Below are positions 54,420 to 62,977 of a stretch of 64,000 nt of DNA, one piece after another; position 1 is the first letter of the stretch; every line of letters starts with the position of its first letter. The position numbers and the translations under genes were made by a program. The notes under the pieces are model-generated. The model was not told the DNA's origin. It did not search any database and saw only the letters and a program-made list of their open reading frames with translations. The DNA comes from UBA981 sp942490995 (GTDB taxonomy: Bacteria > Pseudomonadota > Gammaproteobacteria > Ga0077536). The stretch covers positions 62,001 through 126,000 of the forward strand of contig CALOBG010000021.1 in assembly GCA_942490995.1 (NCBI GenBank), given 5' to 3'.

Positions 54420-56864
54420 TCAAACGGAATCCAGCAGCTGGGCCAGGCGGCGCGCCAGGGCCGGCGCGTTTTCGCTGCTGATGGCATCGCCGCTGTCATG
54501 GCCCGGCGCGGCCAGGATTTCAACGTCACTGCCCAGTACCGCAGGATCGCGCATTATCGGCGCGCCACCGGCCTCCTCGGCTGCGTCGCGCGCCGTATGC
54601 AGAACCACGATACGCCGCGCATAGGGGCGTGGCTGGTAATTCCTGGTCGCCGCGAGGTTGGATGCCGTCACGATGTTCAGTCGCAGCTCGGTGCGGGCGC
54701 CGTAGAACGGGTCACGATGGCGAATTTTTTCACGCGCGAGAGCGATTTTTCCGGCCAGCCAGGCACGCCTGCCAGGGCCGTCAAGGCGGCGTAACTCGGC
54801 CATGTAAAGACGTATCCGCCCAAGTACGAAGCGCACGCGAATGCCGAGACCGGTCGGCGCACTGCTCACCGTGTGCGCGGCCGGACGAGCAAAAAACGGG
54901 TCCATCAGGATCAGCAGCTGTGGCGCCCGCCCGGCCTTGTCGAGTCGATGCGCCATCTCGAACGCGGCCGCAGCTCCCCAACAGATACCCAACAGCGCAA
55001 ATGGTCGTCCATCGAGGTCGGGCATCGCGGCGATGAATTCGTCGGCGATCGACTCGATCCGCGTCAAGGCCTGACCCTGACCATCCAGTCCTTTGCTTTG
55101 CAGCCCGAAAAACGGCTGCCCGGGACCGAGTGCGCGGGCCAGTGCCTCCAGGCTGACGACATTTCCACCTACCCCCGGCACCACGAACAGAGGCGGCCGC
55201 GAACCGCGCGGCTGAATCGCGACCAGCACCGAAGACGGCAACTCCGGTTGTTCCAGCAGGCGCAGCAATTTACGGATGCTGCCCGCTTCAAACAGGATCG
55301 ACAGCGGCAGACTGCGGCCGATGACCGTTTCCATCTCGCCGAACACCAGCGCGGCCTGCACGGAGCTGCCGCCGAGGGCAAAAAAGTCGTCGTCGATACC
55401 GATCCGTTCGAGGCCCAGCGCGGCACGCCAGATTTCGCATAGCCTTGTCGCCAGGTCAGACAGATCCGCGGCGGCCGGCACCGCTATCTCGGGCTGAGCC
55501 GCCGACGGCGGCGTCAGCAGGGTGCGCGCGTGGCGCAGCACCGGTTCGGCTTCGAGTTTGGCCAGCAGCGTAGCGAGCGTGGCGTCGCCGACTTCGACCA
55601 GCACGGCGAAAACCCGCTCGAGCAGATCGACACAGGCCTCGGCCAGCGCCGCACCGACCACGGCTGTGTCGTACACCGCGCTGATTTGTAGCGCCCCATG
55701 TGATTCCGCGATAAACAAAGAGAGCGGGAACGCATTGTCACTCGGGCTTGCGATCTGCTCGATCACGAGATCGTCGCTGCGGCGGGTCTCCGTACCCGGC
55801 GCGTGCAGCACCAGCAGGACATCGAATAGCGGCGTATCCAGCGGTACCCCGCTGGCGCGCTGAACGTCGGCCAATGACAGGTATTCGTATGGCTGACGCG
55901 CGCTGGCAGCGGCGTGCAGGTCCCGCAGCCAGGCGCCAAAATCTACATCTTGGTCGAGGGTGAAAAACACCGGCACGTTGTTGATGAACGAGCCCATCGT
56001 CCGCTCGATATTGCGCACCCCTGGCGGCCGCCCCGATACGGTGAGCCCGAAGCAGGTCTCACTGCTATTGGCGAGCTTTGCGAGGGCGATAGCGAGCGCC
56101 GCCTGGATCACTACTGCAAAGGTCGTGCGCTGGCTGCGGGCGATCGCGGCCAGCGCCGCCGTGGCCGCTGCCGGCAGCCGGCGGCTGAGCGAAGGCTGGC
56201 CGTCACGGGCATCGCCGTCACGCCGCTCGGCTCGCCAGAACAACAACTGCGGGCGTCGTAAACCTCTCCCCACCGAGACCCAATAGCGCTCGGCAGCCGC
56301 GCGATCCTGATTCTTCAGCCACGCTATGTAGTCGCGATAGCGCCCGGGTGGCGGCAGCGCCGCACCGCGCTGCGCGTAACATGCGAACAACTCCTCGAAC
56401 AGGATGTCCACGCACCAACGGTCGAGGATCAGGTGGTGGCGGGTCCAGATCAGGAGCCAGTCATCCGCGCCGGTCCGCAGCAGCGTCAGGCGCATCAACG
56501 GCGCTCGGCGCAGATCAAATAGCTGCCGCCGTTCACCTTCGTAGTGCGTCGCCAGCGCCCGTTCGCGCTCGGCGTCGGCGAGGACGCTGAGATCTTCGTA
56601 CTCAAATGGCACGGTGACCTTATTGCGGATCACCTGCACCGGTTGCTGGACCCCTTCCCAGACGAAGCCCGCGCGCAGGATCTCGTGTCGCGCGAGGAGC
56701 TGCTGCCACGCGTCGTGAAAGCGCTTTACATCGAGTTCGCCGTGGATGCGGTAGCGGAATTGATTGACCAGCACGTGCGAGTCGGTGGCCGCGAGCGTAT
56801 GCGTCAGCATCAAATGCTGCATGGGCGACAGCGGGTATATGTCGTCGATATTTTTTTGGGGCAT
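54420..56864 (-). CDS. NRPS protein: condensation, carrier and thioesterase domains (C-T-TE)
   Basis: An 814-residue NRPS protein with no adenylation domain. The condensation domain (about 1-440) has the opening YPLSPMQHLML and the active-site motif HHLILDRW (143-150), in which the usual Gly after Asp is Arg. A carrier domain (about 465-535) carries DDFFALGGSSV with the phosphopantetheine serine at about 501. A type I thioesterase (about 555-814) has GICWG (626-630), placing Cys628 in the nucleophile position normally held by Ser, and a late histidine near 789. It is the last gene of the pathway in direction of transcription and would release the peptide, by hydrolysis or by forming a cyclic or beta-lactone product (inference). 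Confidence 0.92.
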   Translation of the reverse strand: MPQKNIDDIYPLSPMQHLMLTHTLAATDSHVLVNQFRYRIHGELDVKRFHDAWQQLLARHEILRAGFVWEGVQQPVQVIRNKVTVPFEYEDLSVLADAERERALATHYEGERRQLFDLRRAPLMRLTLLRTGADDWLLIWTRHHLILDRWCVDILFEELFACYAQRGAALPPPGRYRDYIAWLKNQDRAAAERYWVSVGRGLRRPQLLFWRAERRDGDARDGQPSLSRRLPAAATAALAAIARSQRTTFAVVIQAALAIALAKLANSSETCFGLTVSGRPPGVRNIERTMGSFINNVPVFFTLDQDVDFGAWLRDLHAAASARQPYEYLSLADVQRASGVPLDTPLFDVLLVLHAPGTETRRSDDLVIEQIASPSDNAFPLSLFIAESHGALQISAVYDTAVVGAALAEACVDLLERVFAVLVEVGDATLATLLAKLEAEPVLRHARTLLTPPSAAQPEIAVPAAADLSDLATRLCEIWRAALGLERIGIDDDFFALGGSSVQAALVFGEMETVIGRSLPLSILFEAGSIRKLLRLLEQPELPSSVLVAIQPRGSRPPLFVVPGVGGNVVSLEALARALGPGQPFFGLQSKGLDGQGQALTRIESIADEFIAAMPDLDGRPFALLGICWGAAAAFEMAHRLDKAGRAPQLLILMDPFFARPAAHTVSSAPTGLGIRVRFVLGRIRLYMAELRRLDGPGRRAWLAGKIALAREKIRHRDPFYGARTELRLNIVTASNLAATRNYQPRPYARRIVVLHTARDAAEEAGGAPIMRDPAVLGSDVEILAAPGHDSGDAISSENAPALARRLAQLLDSV

Positions 56865-56993
56865 ACTTGTTGTCGCCTTACCGAGCCACGTGACCGAGAT
56901 CCCACCGATGCGTCGTTCGCTGGTTAATGCTGCTGAATTCCGTTATCGAAAGCCAGCCTGGCCGAGGGCGCCGCGAGCGCTGGGGTCGATGGC

Positions 56994-58595
56994 TTGAATC
57001 TCAGCATCCAACACGGCTTCGCAAGCTTGCGCCGGCACCCGTTCGTCGTACTCAGCGGCGAAGTGGCGTTGCTGTTGATCAGTTTTGTCGCTATCGAACG
57101 GATAATTTTCTACTTCGCGCGCCTGCCGCCAAGCGCCTACGGTGAAGCGCATCTGACCCTGGCCGTCCTTCGCCACGCCGACCCGCTGTTCGGCGCCGCG
57201 CTGATGCTCGCCTTCCTCGGCTGGATGCGCTACGGCGGCGCGCCGCGGCGCTGGACGACGATCGTCGGCGGCGCTCCGATCCGTGCCTGCGTCGTACTTA
57301 TATGTGCGCTGTTGGCGTGGTCGCTGAGCACTTATGGGCATAACTATTTTTATGATCAGGCCTACGCCATCGATCGCGTATTGCTGCTCGCACTGGCGGC
57401 ACTGGTAGCCTGGCGTCCAGGGTTTGTATTCCCGTTTCTGCTGCTGAGCGTTGCCATGCATTGGCAAATCATGCAGCCATCGCTGGGCAGCGGTTCGTAT
57501 CTCAACCACACCCTGCAACTGGTGCACGTCGTTGCACTGTTTGGCGCCAGCCTGTTGATCTACCCGCTGCTCGAACGGCGCTACGCGGATCGGTTCTGGC
57601 TGTTTGTCTGTTGCCTGGTCGCGGCGGTTTACTGGGAACCCGGCATCAGCAAGGTGGGCATTGGCTGGCTCGACTATGCAGGCCTGCACTTCATGCCGCT
57701 GGCGGCCTATGCGCATGGTTGGCGCAGCGCGCTGGCGCCCGAGGCGATCGTTGAATTCGCGAATCTGTTGACGGCGTTCGACACCCCCATGCGCATATTT
57801 GTCCTCGCCATCGAACTCGGCTGCATCGCCTTTCTTGCCCACCGTTTGTGGTCGATCGCACTGCTGGGCCTGGTCATGGTTTTCCATCTCGGCGTTTTTG
57901 TCCTGTACGGCTACTTGTTCTGGACCTGGATCGCGCTCGACGCCATCCTCATCAGCGTACTCATAGCCGATCTAAGGGTCGCGCGCATCGCCATCTACAG
58001 CCGAGGCCACCTGCTGCTGTCGATGCTCCTGATCGGCACTGCGGGGTATTGGTGTCAGCCGTCCAGTCTGGCCTGGTTCGATTCGCCACTGAGCTATACC
58101 TTTCGCTATTTTGGGGTCGGCGACAGCGGTGTTGAATATGAAGTCCCGCCGCGCTTCTTCGCGCCCTACGGCGATGCCTTTACGATGGCGAACTTCTCCT
58201 ACCTCATTAATGAGCACAAGGTTCTGGTCAGCCCTTACGGGATCGCCAACCGCGCGCGCATCGGCGGCCTGCTCGCGGCACGCGACGCCGCCGATATTTT
58301 CCGACTCGAGAACGAACTCGGCGCGAACCGCTATGATGCCGCACGCGCCGAACAATACTACGATTTCCTGACCCGCTACCTCGAGCATTACAACCGTCGA
58401 CAGCGGCACTTCGATGCGCAGCGTTACGCGCCGCCACCGCAGTTCTGGAACCACCCACGCGGCCGGGTCTACACCGGACAGGAGGCGCTGCGCGAGCTAC
58501 AGGTGGTGGCGTACACCACCTTCTTTGACGGTCAGACCCTGAGCGTTATCCGGCGTTCGCCGCTGCGAACGCTGCAGCTTTCGCGCGCCCCGTAA
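56994..58595 (+). CDS. multi-pass membrane protein, HTTM-like
   Basis: A 533-residue protein with about 8-10 hydrophobic segments in its first 350 residues, then a hydrophilic C-terminal domain of about 180 residues rich in Arg and Tyr. The membrane part loosely resembles HTTM proteins, with SGSYLNHTLQLVHVVALFG, VYWEPGISKVGIGWLDYAGLHFMP and a later MVFHLGVFVLYGYLFWTWIALDAILI. A vitamin-K-epoxide-carboxylase or TM-sensor-like role is not established for such proteins here. It starts with TTG at 56994, as no ATG is present in the frame upstream. It lies on the strand opposite the NRPS genes and splits them; it may export or modify the product. Confidence 0.7.
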   Translation: MNLSIQHGFASLRRHPFVVLSGEVALLLISFVAIERIIFYFARLPPSAYGEAHLTLAVLRHADPLFGAALMLAFLGWMRYGGAPRRWTTIVGGAPIRACVVLICALLAWSLSTYGHNYFYDQAYAIDRVLLLALAALVAWRPGFVFPFLLLSVAMHWQIMQPSLGSGSYLNHTLQLVHVVALFGASLLIYPLLERRYADRFWLFVCCLVAAVYWEPGISKVGIGWLDYAGLHFMPLAAYAHGWRSALAPEAIVEFANLLTAFDTPMRIFVLAIELGCIAFLAHRLWSIALLGLVMVFHLGVFVLYGYLFWTWIALDAILISVLIADLRVARIAIYSRGHLLLSMLLIGTAGYWCQPSSLAWFDSPLSYTFRYFGVGDSGVEYEVPPRFFAPYGDAFTMANFSYLINEHKVLVSPYGIANRARIGGLLAARDAADIFRLENELGANRYDAARAEQYYDFLTRYLEHYNRRQRHFDAQRYAPPPQFWNHPRGRVYTGQEALRELQVVAYTTFFDGQTLSVIRRSPLRTLQLSRAP

Positions 58596-58634
58596 CGGCA
58601 GCGCTGGCGCTCCACACTTCGATCACCGCTGCAC

Positions 58635-59312
58635 TCACGCACCGGGATCGCTTTCGAGACCGTCGAGCATTGCGGCGATCTCGCTGATCTGGGATTCGTC
58701 GAGGTCGATCAGGGGTTCGTCGGCAGCAACGCTGTCGGGGCCCGCCTCGCTGGTGGCGGCGGCCTGTGCGGCGATAGTGGGGTGGTCAAAAAACTGCTCC
58801 GGCGACAATTTCAGGCCCTGCGACTGCGCGCGCGACAGGATACGAATGCTCAGCAGCGAGTCGCCGCCGAGTTCGAAAAAATTATCGTCGACACTGACCT
58901 CGTCGATGCCGAGCACATCGCACCAGATCTGTGCCAGCAGGCGTTCGGCGCGGGTGGTCGGCGCCGTACCTGTTTCGCTCACGTTCACTTCAAGTGCGCC
59001 GGCCAGAGCCACTGCGGCGCGACGGTCGAGTTTACCGTTGGCCAGACGCGGCAGGGCGGTAACCGCGAGAAACTGGCGCGGCACCATGTACTCGGGCAAC
59101 CGCTCGGTGAGATGCGCGGTGAGTTCGCTCGCCTGCGGATGCCGCTCGGCGCGCGCGACGAAACACGCCACCAGCCGTGCGCTGTCCGGCGCCTGCGCAA
59201 GGGTGTGCTGCGTGATCAGTGCGCCGAGCAGACGCCTGCGTTCCGGCGCCAGCTGTCGCAGCCGCTCCGCCACACTTCGAGCAGAGCCCTTGCCGCTTGA
59301 GGTAACGCTCAT
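58635..59312 (-). CDS. NRPS A-domain C-terminal subdomain (A9-A10) plus carrier domain
   Basis: A 225-residue protein that begins with the tail end of an adenylation domain. After a basic linker (SVAERLRQLAPERRRLLGALI), residues 46-81 contain ARLVACFVARAERH and RLPEYMVPRQF (A9), then LANGKLDRRA with the catalytic A10 lysine K94. A full carrier domain follows (about 115-190) with DDNFFELGGDSLL, Ser152 carrying phosphopantetheine. There is no adenylation core. It starts inside the stop of the methyltransferase gene by 4 nt (ATGA). The lysine needed for adenylation is therefore supplied on this separate protein. Confidence 0.93.
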   Translation of the reverse strand: MSVTSSGKGSARSVAERLRQLAPERRRLLGALITQHTLAQAPDSARLVACFVARAERHPQASELTAHLTERLPEYMVPRQFLAVTALPRLANGKLDRRAAVALAGALEVNVSETGTAPTTRAERLLAQIWCDVLGIDEVSVDDNFFELGGDSLLSIRILSRAQSQGLKLSPEQFFDHPTIAAQAAATSEAGPDSVAADEPLIDLDESQISEIAAMLDGLESDPGA

Positions 59313-60100
59313 TTAATCGCCCTGACCACAACCATTGACCGCGCCCACCAGGCGTCCTGCACGTCCTGCGGAATATCCAGCGCGTCTACCCGCGACAGGT
59401 GGATGGCGCTGAAATGTTCGAACAGCCGGCGCTGGTGACCGCGACTCAGCGAATCGATTTCGTTGGACAGATAGGTGAAGCTGCCGCCAGGATGCAGGTG
59501 GGCCGCGGCGTGGGCAAAAAAATGCTCGGCGAAAGTTGTACTGGCAGCGATCTGTTCGATGAACTCGTCTTCGTTCAAGGGGTAGGTGTGAAAAAAAATC
59601 CCATCGAATGCTCCCAATTGCGGCAGAACGTCCTGCCACATGCCGCCGAGCATCTCGATTGCTCGGTCAGGATAGCTATCGCGCCAGCGCTGAAATCGCC
59701 CGATGATATGCTCATTGCATTCGATAATCGTGTGGGTACTAACGCCGCAATCCTGGATCAGGGCCGAGGCAATCCCACGGCCGAAACCGATTTCCAGGAT
59801 ATCGCCGTGACTGACCGTCACCGCGTCGGCCATCGCGCGCATCAACGGGATCTGCCAGTCTTCCATGATCTGCTCGTCGCTCAGTTCAGCCTGCGCGCGG
59901 TCCGCGGTGACCAGCTTATCGCTGCCGGCCACGAGCTCGCCCGCCGTGCGGTCCAGCGCGAGCAGGTTATCGGCCAATTCGCTGACCGCCCGGTTGAGCA
60001 GCCAGTTGCGCTGCGCGTCGCGTGGCGGACGGATAAAATCCTCGCGTTTGATCTCGAGGCTGATCGCAAAATCCCGCGTCTTTTTGTAGCGTCTGGTCAT
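59309..60100 (-). CDS. GAMT-like class I SAM-dependent methyltransferase
   Basis: A 263-residue methyltransferase. The SAM motif is ILEIGFGRGIA (about 101-111) with the ribose-binding acidic residue in HTIIECNEH (E127). The order EDWQIPLMRAMADAV, IIECN, FDGIFFHTYPLNEDEF and PGGSFTYL matches the guanidinoacetate N-methyltransferase family rather than the usual NRPS N-methyltransferase. The two acidic residues that grip the guanidino group in GAMT, as I recall them, are replaced here (Gln83 in WQIP, His171 in FHTYP), so the substrate is probably different. It overlaps both neighbours by 4 nt and lies exactly between the two halves of the adenylation domain, so it probably methylates the amino acid bound by this module. 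Confidence 0.88.
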   Translation of the reverse strand: MTRRYKKTRDFAISLEIKREDFIRPPRDAQRNWLLNRAVSELADNLLALDRTAGELVAGSDKLVTADRAQAELSDEQIMEDWQIPLMRAMADAVTVSHGDILEIGFGRGIASALIQDCGVSTHTIIECNEHIIGRFQRWRDSYPDRAIEMLGGMWQDVLPQLGAFDGIFFHTYPLNEDEFIEQIAASTTFAEHFFAHAAAHLHPGGSFTYLSNEIDSLSRGHQRRLFEHFSAIHLSRVDALDIPQDVQDAWWARSMVVVRAIK

Positions 60101-62964
60101 GTTTGCGCCCGGCTCGTCGAAGTCTGCTCGAATGCGCCAAGGTCACTGAGTGCGGCAGCCACTTCTATTTCGGTGAGTCCCTCAACCCGCTCCAGCAAGG
60201 CGGATACGATTTCATCTGGCAGCGCTGTCAGCGCGGTCTCCAGCTTTTCCATGTCGCCGTCCGTAATCGGGGCCAGACTTGCACGATCGGCCACGAACAC
60301 CATCGCTTCCGCGACGTCCGCGTGCTGCTGCAGCGCCGCTTCGACTTCTTCCGGTTCGATACGAAAGCCACGTACCTTGACCTGGTGGTCGATACGCCCA
60401 AGAAACTCGAAGCGGCCGTCGCGCAGTTGGCGAACCCGGTCGCCGGTCCGGTAGAGGCGCGGATCCGGCTCGGCTCGGAACGGATTGTCGATGAAGTTCT
60501 CAACATTGCGCGGGTCGTCGCCGACATAGCCGGCGGCGATGCACACGCCTCCTATCAGTAACTCGCCCTCGGCGCCGAGGGGCACCGGCCGTAGCTGCGC
60601 GTCGACGACGTAGGTGGAGACGTGGGGCAGCGGCCTGCCGATGGTGACGCGGGTAGCAGCGCCGTCGGCGGTGAGCTCCGCCATCGTTGCCCACACCGTC
60701 GCTTCGGTTGGCCCGTACTCGTTGTACAAAGCGGTGTTCGGCAGTTGCCGGCAGTGCTCGAGCTGCAGCCGCGCCGGACATGCCTCGCCCGCAACGATAA
60801 CGCTACGCAGGTCCGGCAGCGCGACGCCGCCGAGCTGCTCGACAATGAGCGCGTGCAGGCTTGGCAGGCACAGCACATGGGTGATCCCCTCACTGGCGAT
60901 GCGTGCAACCAGGCCGGCCATGTCCTGCTCGGCCCGCGCGCGCGGCAACACCAGGGTGCCACCGGTGGTCAGCGTCCAGAACAGACCGGCCACCGAGCTG
61001 TCCGTCGCCAATGACGACAAAAGTAGAAACCTGGCCGGATCATGACCATAAACCTGGCTACGCGCCGCTGTCGCAACCTGTAGCTGGCGGTGAGAAATCA
61101 TCACCCCTTTGGCAGCGCCGGTGCTGCCCGAAGTGAACATCACGTAGGCCAGGGTGTCGGCGTCACTGGCCACCACGGCCGCCGCCGCGGCCGGCGAAGC
61201 AGGCGCTGTATCGGTGCACAGCGCCTGCCACGGTGGCGGTACATGCGCGGCTGCGACGGAGGTCGTCACGACCACGCCGGCCTGACCATCCGCAGCGGCG
61301 AGCGTCGCCAGCAGGGCCGCGATGCGCGCTGGTGGGTGCGACGTATCCAGCGGTACGTAGGCGCCTCCGGCAAACAGGATCGCAAGGATCGCAACAATCG
61401 CCTCGCTATCGCGCGCCATCAGCACCGGCACGCTGTTGCCTGCGGCGACGCCACGCTCGGCAAGCGTAGTGGCCAGCACCGCAGCGCGTTCGACAAGTTC
61501 CGCGTAGCTGAGCTCGCCGCGTTCGTCGCGCACGGCAATCGCCTGCGGTGTGCGCAAGGCTACCTCGACAATCCGCTCATGGATCCCGCCGCGAACCGAA
61601 GTCGATGCCGCGGGCGGCAACGCGGGCGCAAGCAGCCGCGCCTGTTCGTTGGGACTACACGGCGGCGCCTGCTTGAGTGGTTGCGCCATGCCGGCGTTCA
61701 TGAATGCCAACGTAGCGATGACGTGCTGCAGCAGCGACTCGACGAACTCGTCGCCGAACTTCGCGCGATCGTAGACCGCGATGAGTTCCAGTTCGGCCCC
61801 GGGCACGGCAAGCAGGGCAAAAGGATAGTGGCTGAATTCGCGGTAGTTTTCCTCGCTCGGCGCCAGTGCCGCCCCCCCGCCGTCGCCGGCGGCGGCAAAA
61901 TTCTCGACCACCAGGATGGTGTCAAACAACGGTGTCCCCGGCGCCACCGCACTCCATTTCTGGATCTCGGCAAGCGGCGTCTGTTCAAATTGACGCGCCG
62001 CCAGGTGTGCTGCCTGGATCGCATGCAGGTAGTCACCCAGACTGGCCTGCGACGAGATGGCGATCCGTTGCGGCAAGGTGTTGATGAACAGGCCGACGAT
62101 CGATTCCGCGCCGTGCAGGTCGGCGGGGCGGCCGTGACTGGTCGTGCCGAAGACGACGTCGTCACTGCCGGCGTGGCGAGCGAGTACCCACGCGTAGGCG
62201 CCGGCGAGCATGGTGTAAAAAGTCAGCCGTTGTTCGCGCGCCAGCCTCTGCAGGGCTTGCCATCGCTCGCCGTCGAGCACCTCGCAGCGTGTCGCCCCGG
62301 CGCCTGCCGGGCCCGCGCTCGTGGCCTCGGATCCGGCATCGACGAGCCGCGTAGGTGCTGCGAAACCATCCAGTGCCGAGCGCCAGTAGCTGTGCGCGGC
62401 CGTGTGATCCCGCTGCTCCAGCCAGCGCACGAATGTTTCAAAGGCCGGCGCCGCCGGCGCGCGCGCTGACGATCCATAAGCCGCGGCGAGCTCGTTCAGG
62501 ACCAGGCGAGCCGACCAGCCGTCAACCACGAGGTGGTGGAAGCTCCATAGCATGCGCCACGAGTCCGCGCCGAGACGGAACAACGCAACGCGCAGCAGCG
62601 GTGCCTGTTCGAGTACGAAACCGCGCGCCCGGTCAGCGTCGAGGAAAGCCGCGAAACGAGCGCTCTGGTCCGCGGCCGGCAGGTCGCTCCAGTCCTCATC
62701 GTGCCACGGCAGGTCGACCTGCCGGCGAACCAGCTGCAGGGGTTTTTGCCGTCCCTCCCAGCTGAACAGGGTACGCAGGGCATCGTGGCGCTGAACGATC
62801 CCGCACCAGGCTTCGCGCAGACGTTGCGGGTCGATAGCCTGCTCGTAACGACAACTGTACTGGTCGAAGTAGACGCGCTCATCGGGCCGGCGCAGGGTGT
62901 GGTAGAGGATCCCTTCCTGCATCGGGGTCAGGCGATAAATCGCCTTGATGTTGCTGTCTGCCAT
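60097..62964 (-). CDS. NRPS protein: condensation plus adenylation core (A1-A8), lacking A9-A10
   Basis: A 955-residue NRPS protein. The condensation domain (about 1-430) has HHLVVDGW (143-150), a canonical active site, and follows an epimerization domain encoded upstream, so it is likely of the DCL type. The adenylation domain starts near 460 (IHERIVEVALRTPQAIAV) and keeps YVMFTSGSTGAAKG (A3, 607-620), NEYGPTEATVW (A5, 748-758), YRTGD (A7) and GRIDHQVKVRGFRIEPEEVE (A8, 856-874). After about 895 it ends in a helical Glu/Leu-rich tail and has no A9, A10 or carrier. Hand-aligned binding-pocket residues give D-S-A-L-I-A-E-V-W. The start at 62964 was chosen from the carrier/condensation opening. 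Confidence 0.94.
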   Translation of the reverse strand: MADSNIKAIYRLTPMQEGILYHTLRRPDERVYFDQYSCRYEQAIDPQRLREAWCGIVQRHDALRTLFSWEGRQKPLQLVRRQVDLPWHDEDWSDLPAADQSARFAAFLDADRARGFVLEQAPLLRVALFRLGADSWRMLWSFHHLVVDGWSARLVLNELAAAYGSSARAPAAPAFETFVRWLEQRDHTAAHSYWRSALDGFAAPTRLVDAGSEATSAGPAGAGATRCEVLDGERWQALQRLAREQRLTFYTMLAGAYAWVLARHAGSDDVVFGTTSHGRPADLHGAESIVGLFINTLPQRIAISSQASLGDYLHAIQAAHLAARQFEQTPLAEIQKWSAVAPGTPLFDTILVVENFAAAGDGGGAALAPSEENYREFSHYPFALLAVPGAELELIAVYDRAKFGDEFVESLLQHVIATLAFMNAGMAQPLKQAPPCSPNEQARLLAPALPPAASTSVRGGIHERIVEVALRTPQAIAVRDERGELSYAELVERAAVLATTLAERGVAAGNSVPVLMARDSEAIVAILAILFAGGAYVPLDTSHPPARIAALLATLAAADGQAGVVVTTSVAAAHVPPPWQALCTDTAPASPAAAAAVVASDADTLAYVMFTSGSTGAAKGVMISHRQLQVATAARSQVYGHDPARFLLLSSLATDSSVAGLFWTLTTGGTLVLPRARAEQDMAGLVARIASEGITHVLCLPSLHALIVEQLGGVALPDLRSVIVAGEACPARLQLEHCRQLPNTALYNEYGPTEATVWATMAELTADGAATRVTIGRPLPHVSTYVVDAQLRPVPLGAEGELLIGGVCIAAGYVGDDPRNVENFIDNPFRAEPDPRLYRTGDRVRQLRDGRFEFLGRIDHQVKVRGFRIEPEEVEAALQQHADVAEAMVFVADRASLAPITDGDMEKLETALTALPDEIVSALLERVEGLTEIEVAAALSDLGAFEQTSTSRAQT

Positions 62965-62977
62965 ATGCCCGGCGTCC

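Noticed and set aside
59309..60100. The split A domain as two assembly frameshifts
   Set aside because: Both joints are precise ATGA overlaps with complete start codons, and both protein ends look natural; two such accidents are unlikely, though reads should be checked.
61090..62469. Antisense open frame opposite the NRPS C-A protein
   Set aside because: Shadow of the NRPS; no domain recognisable.
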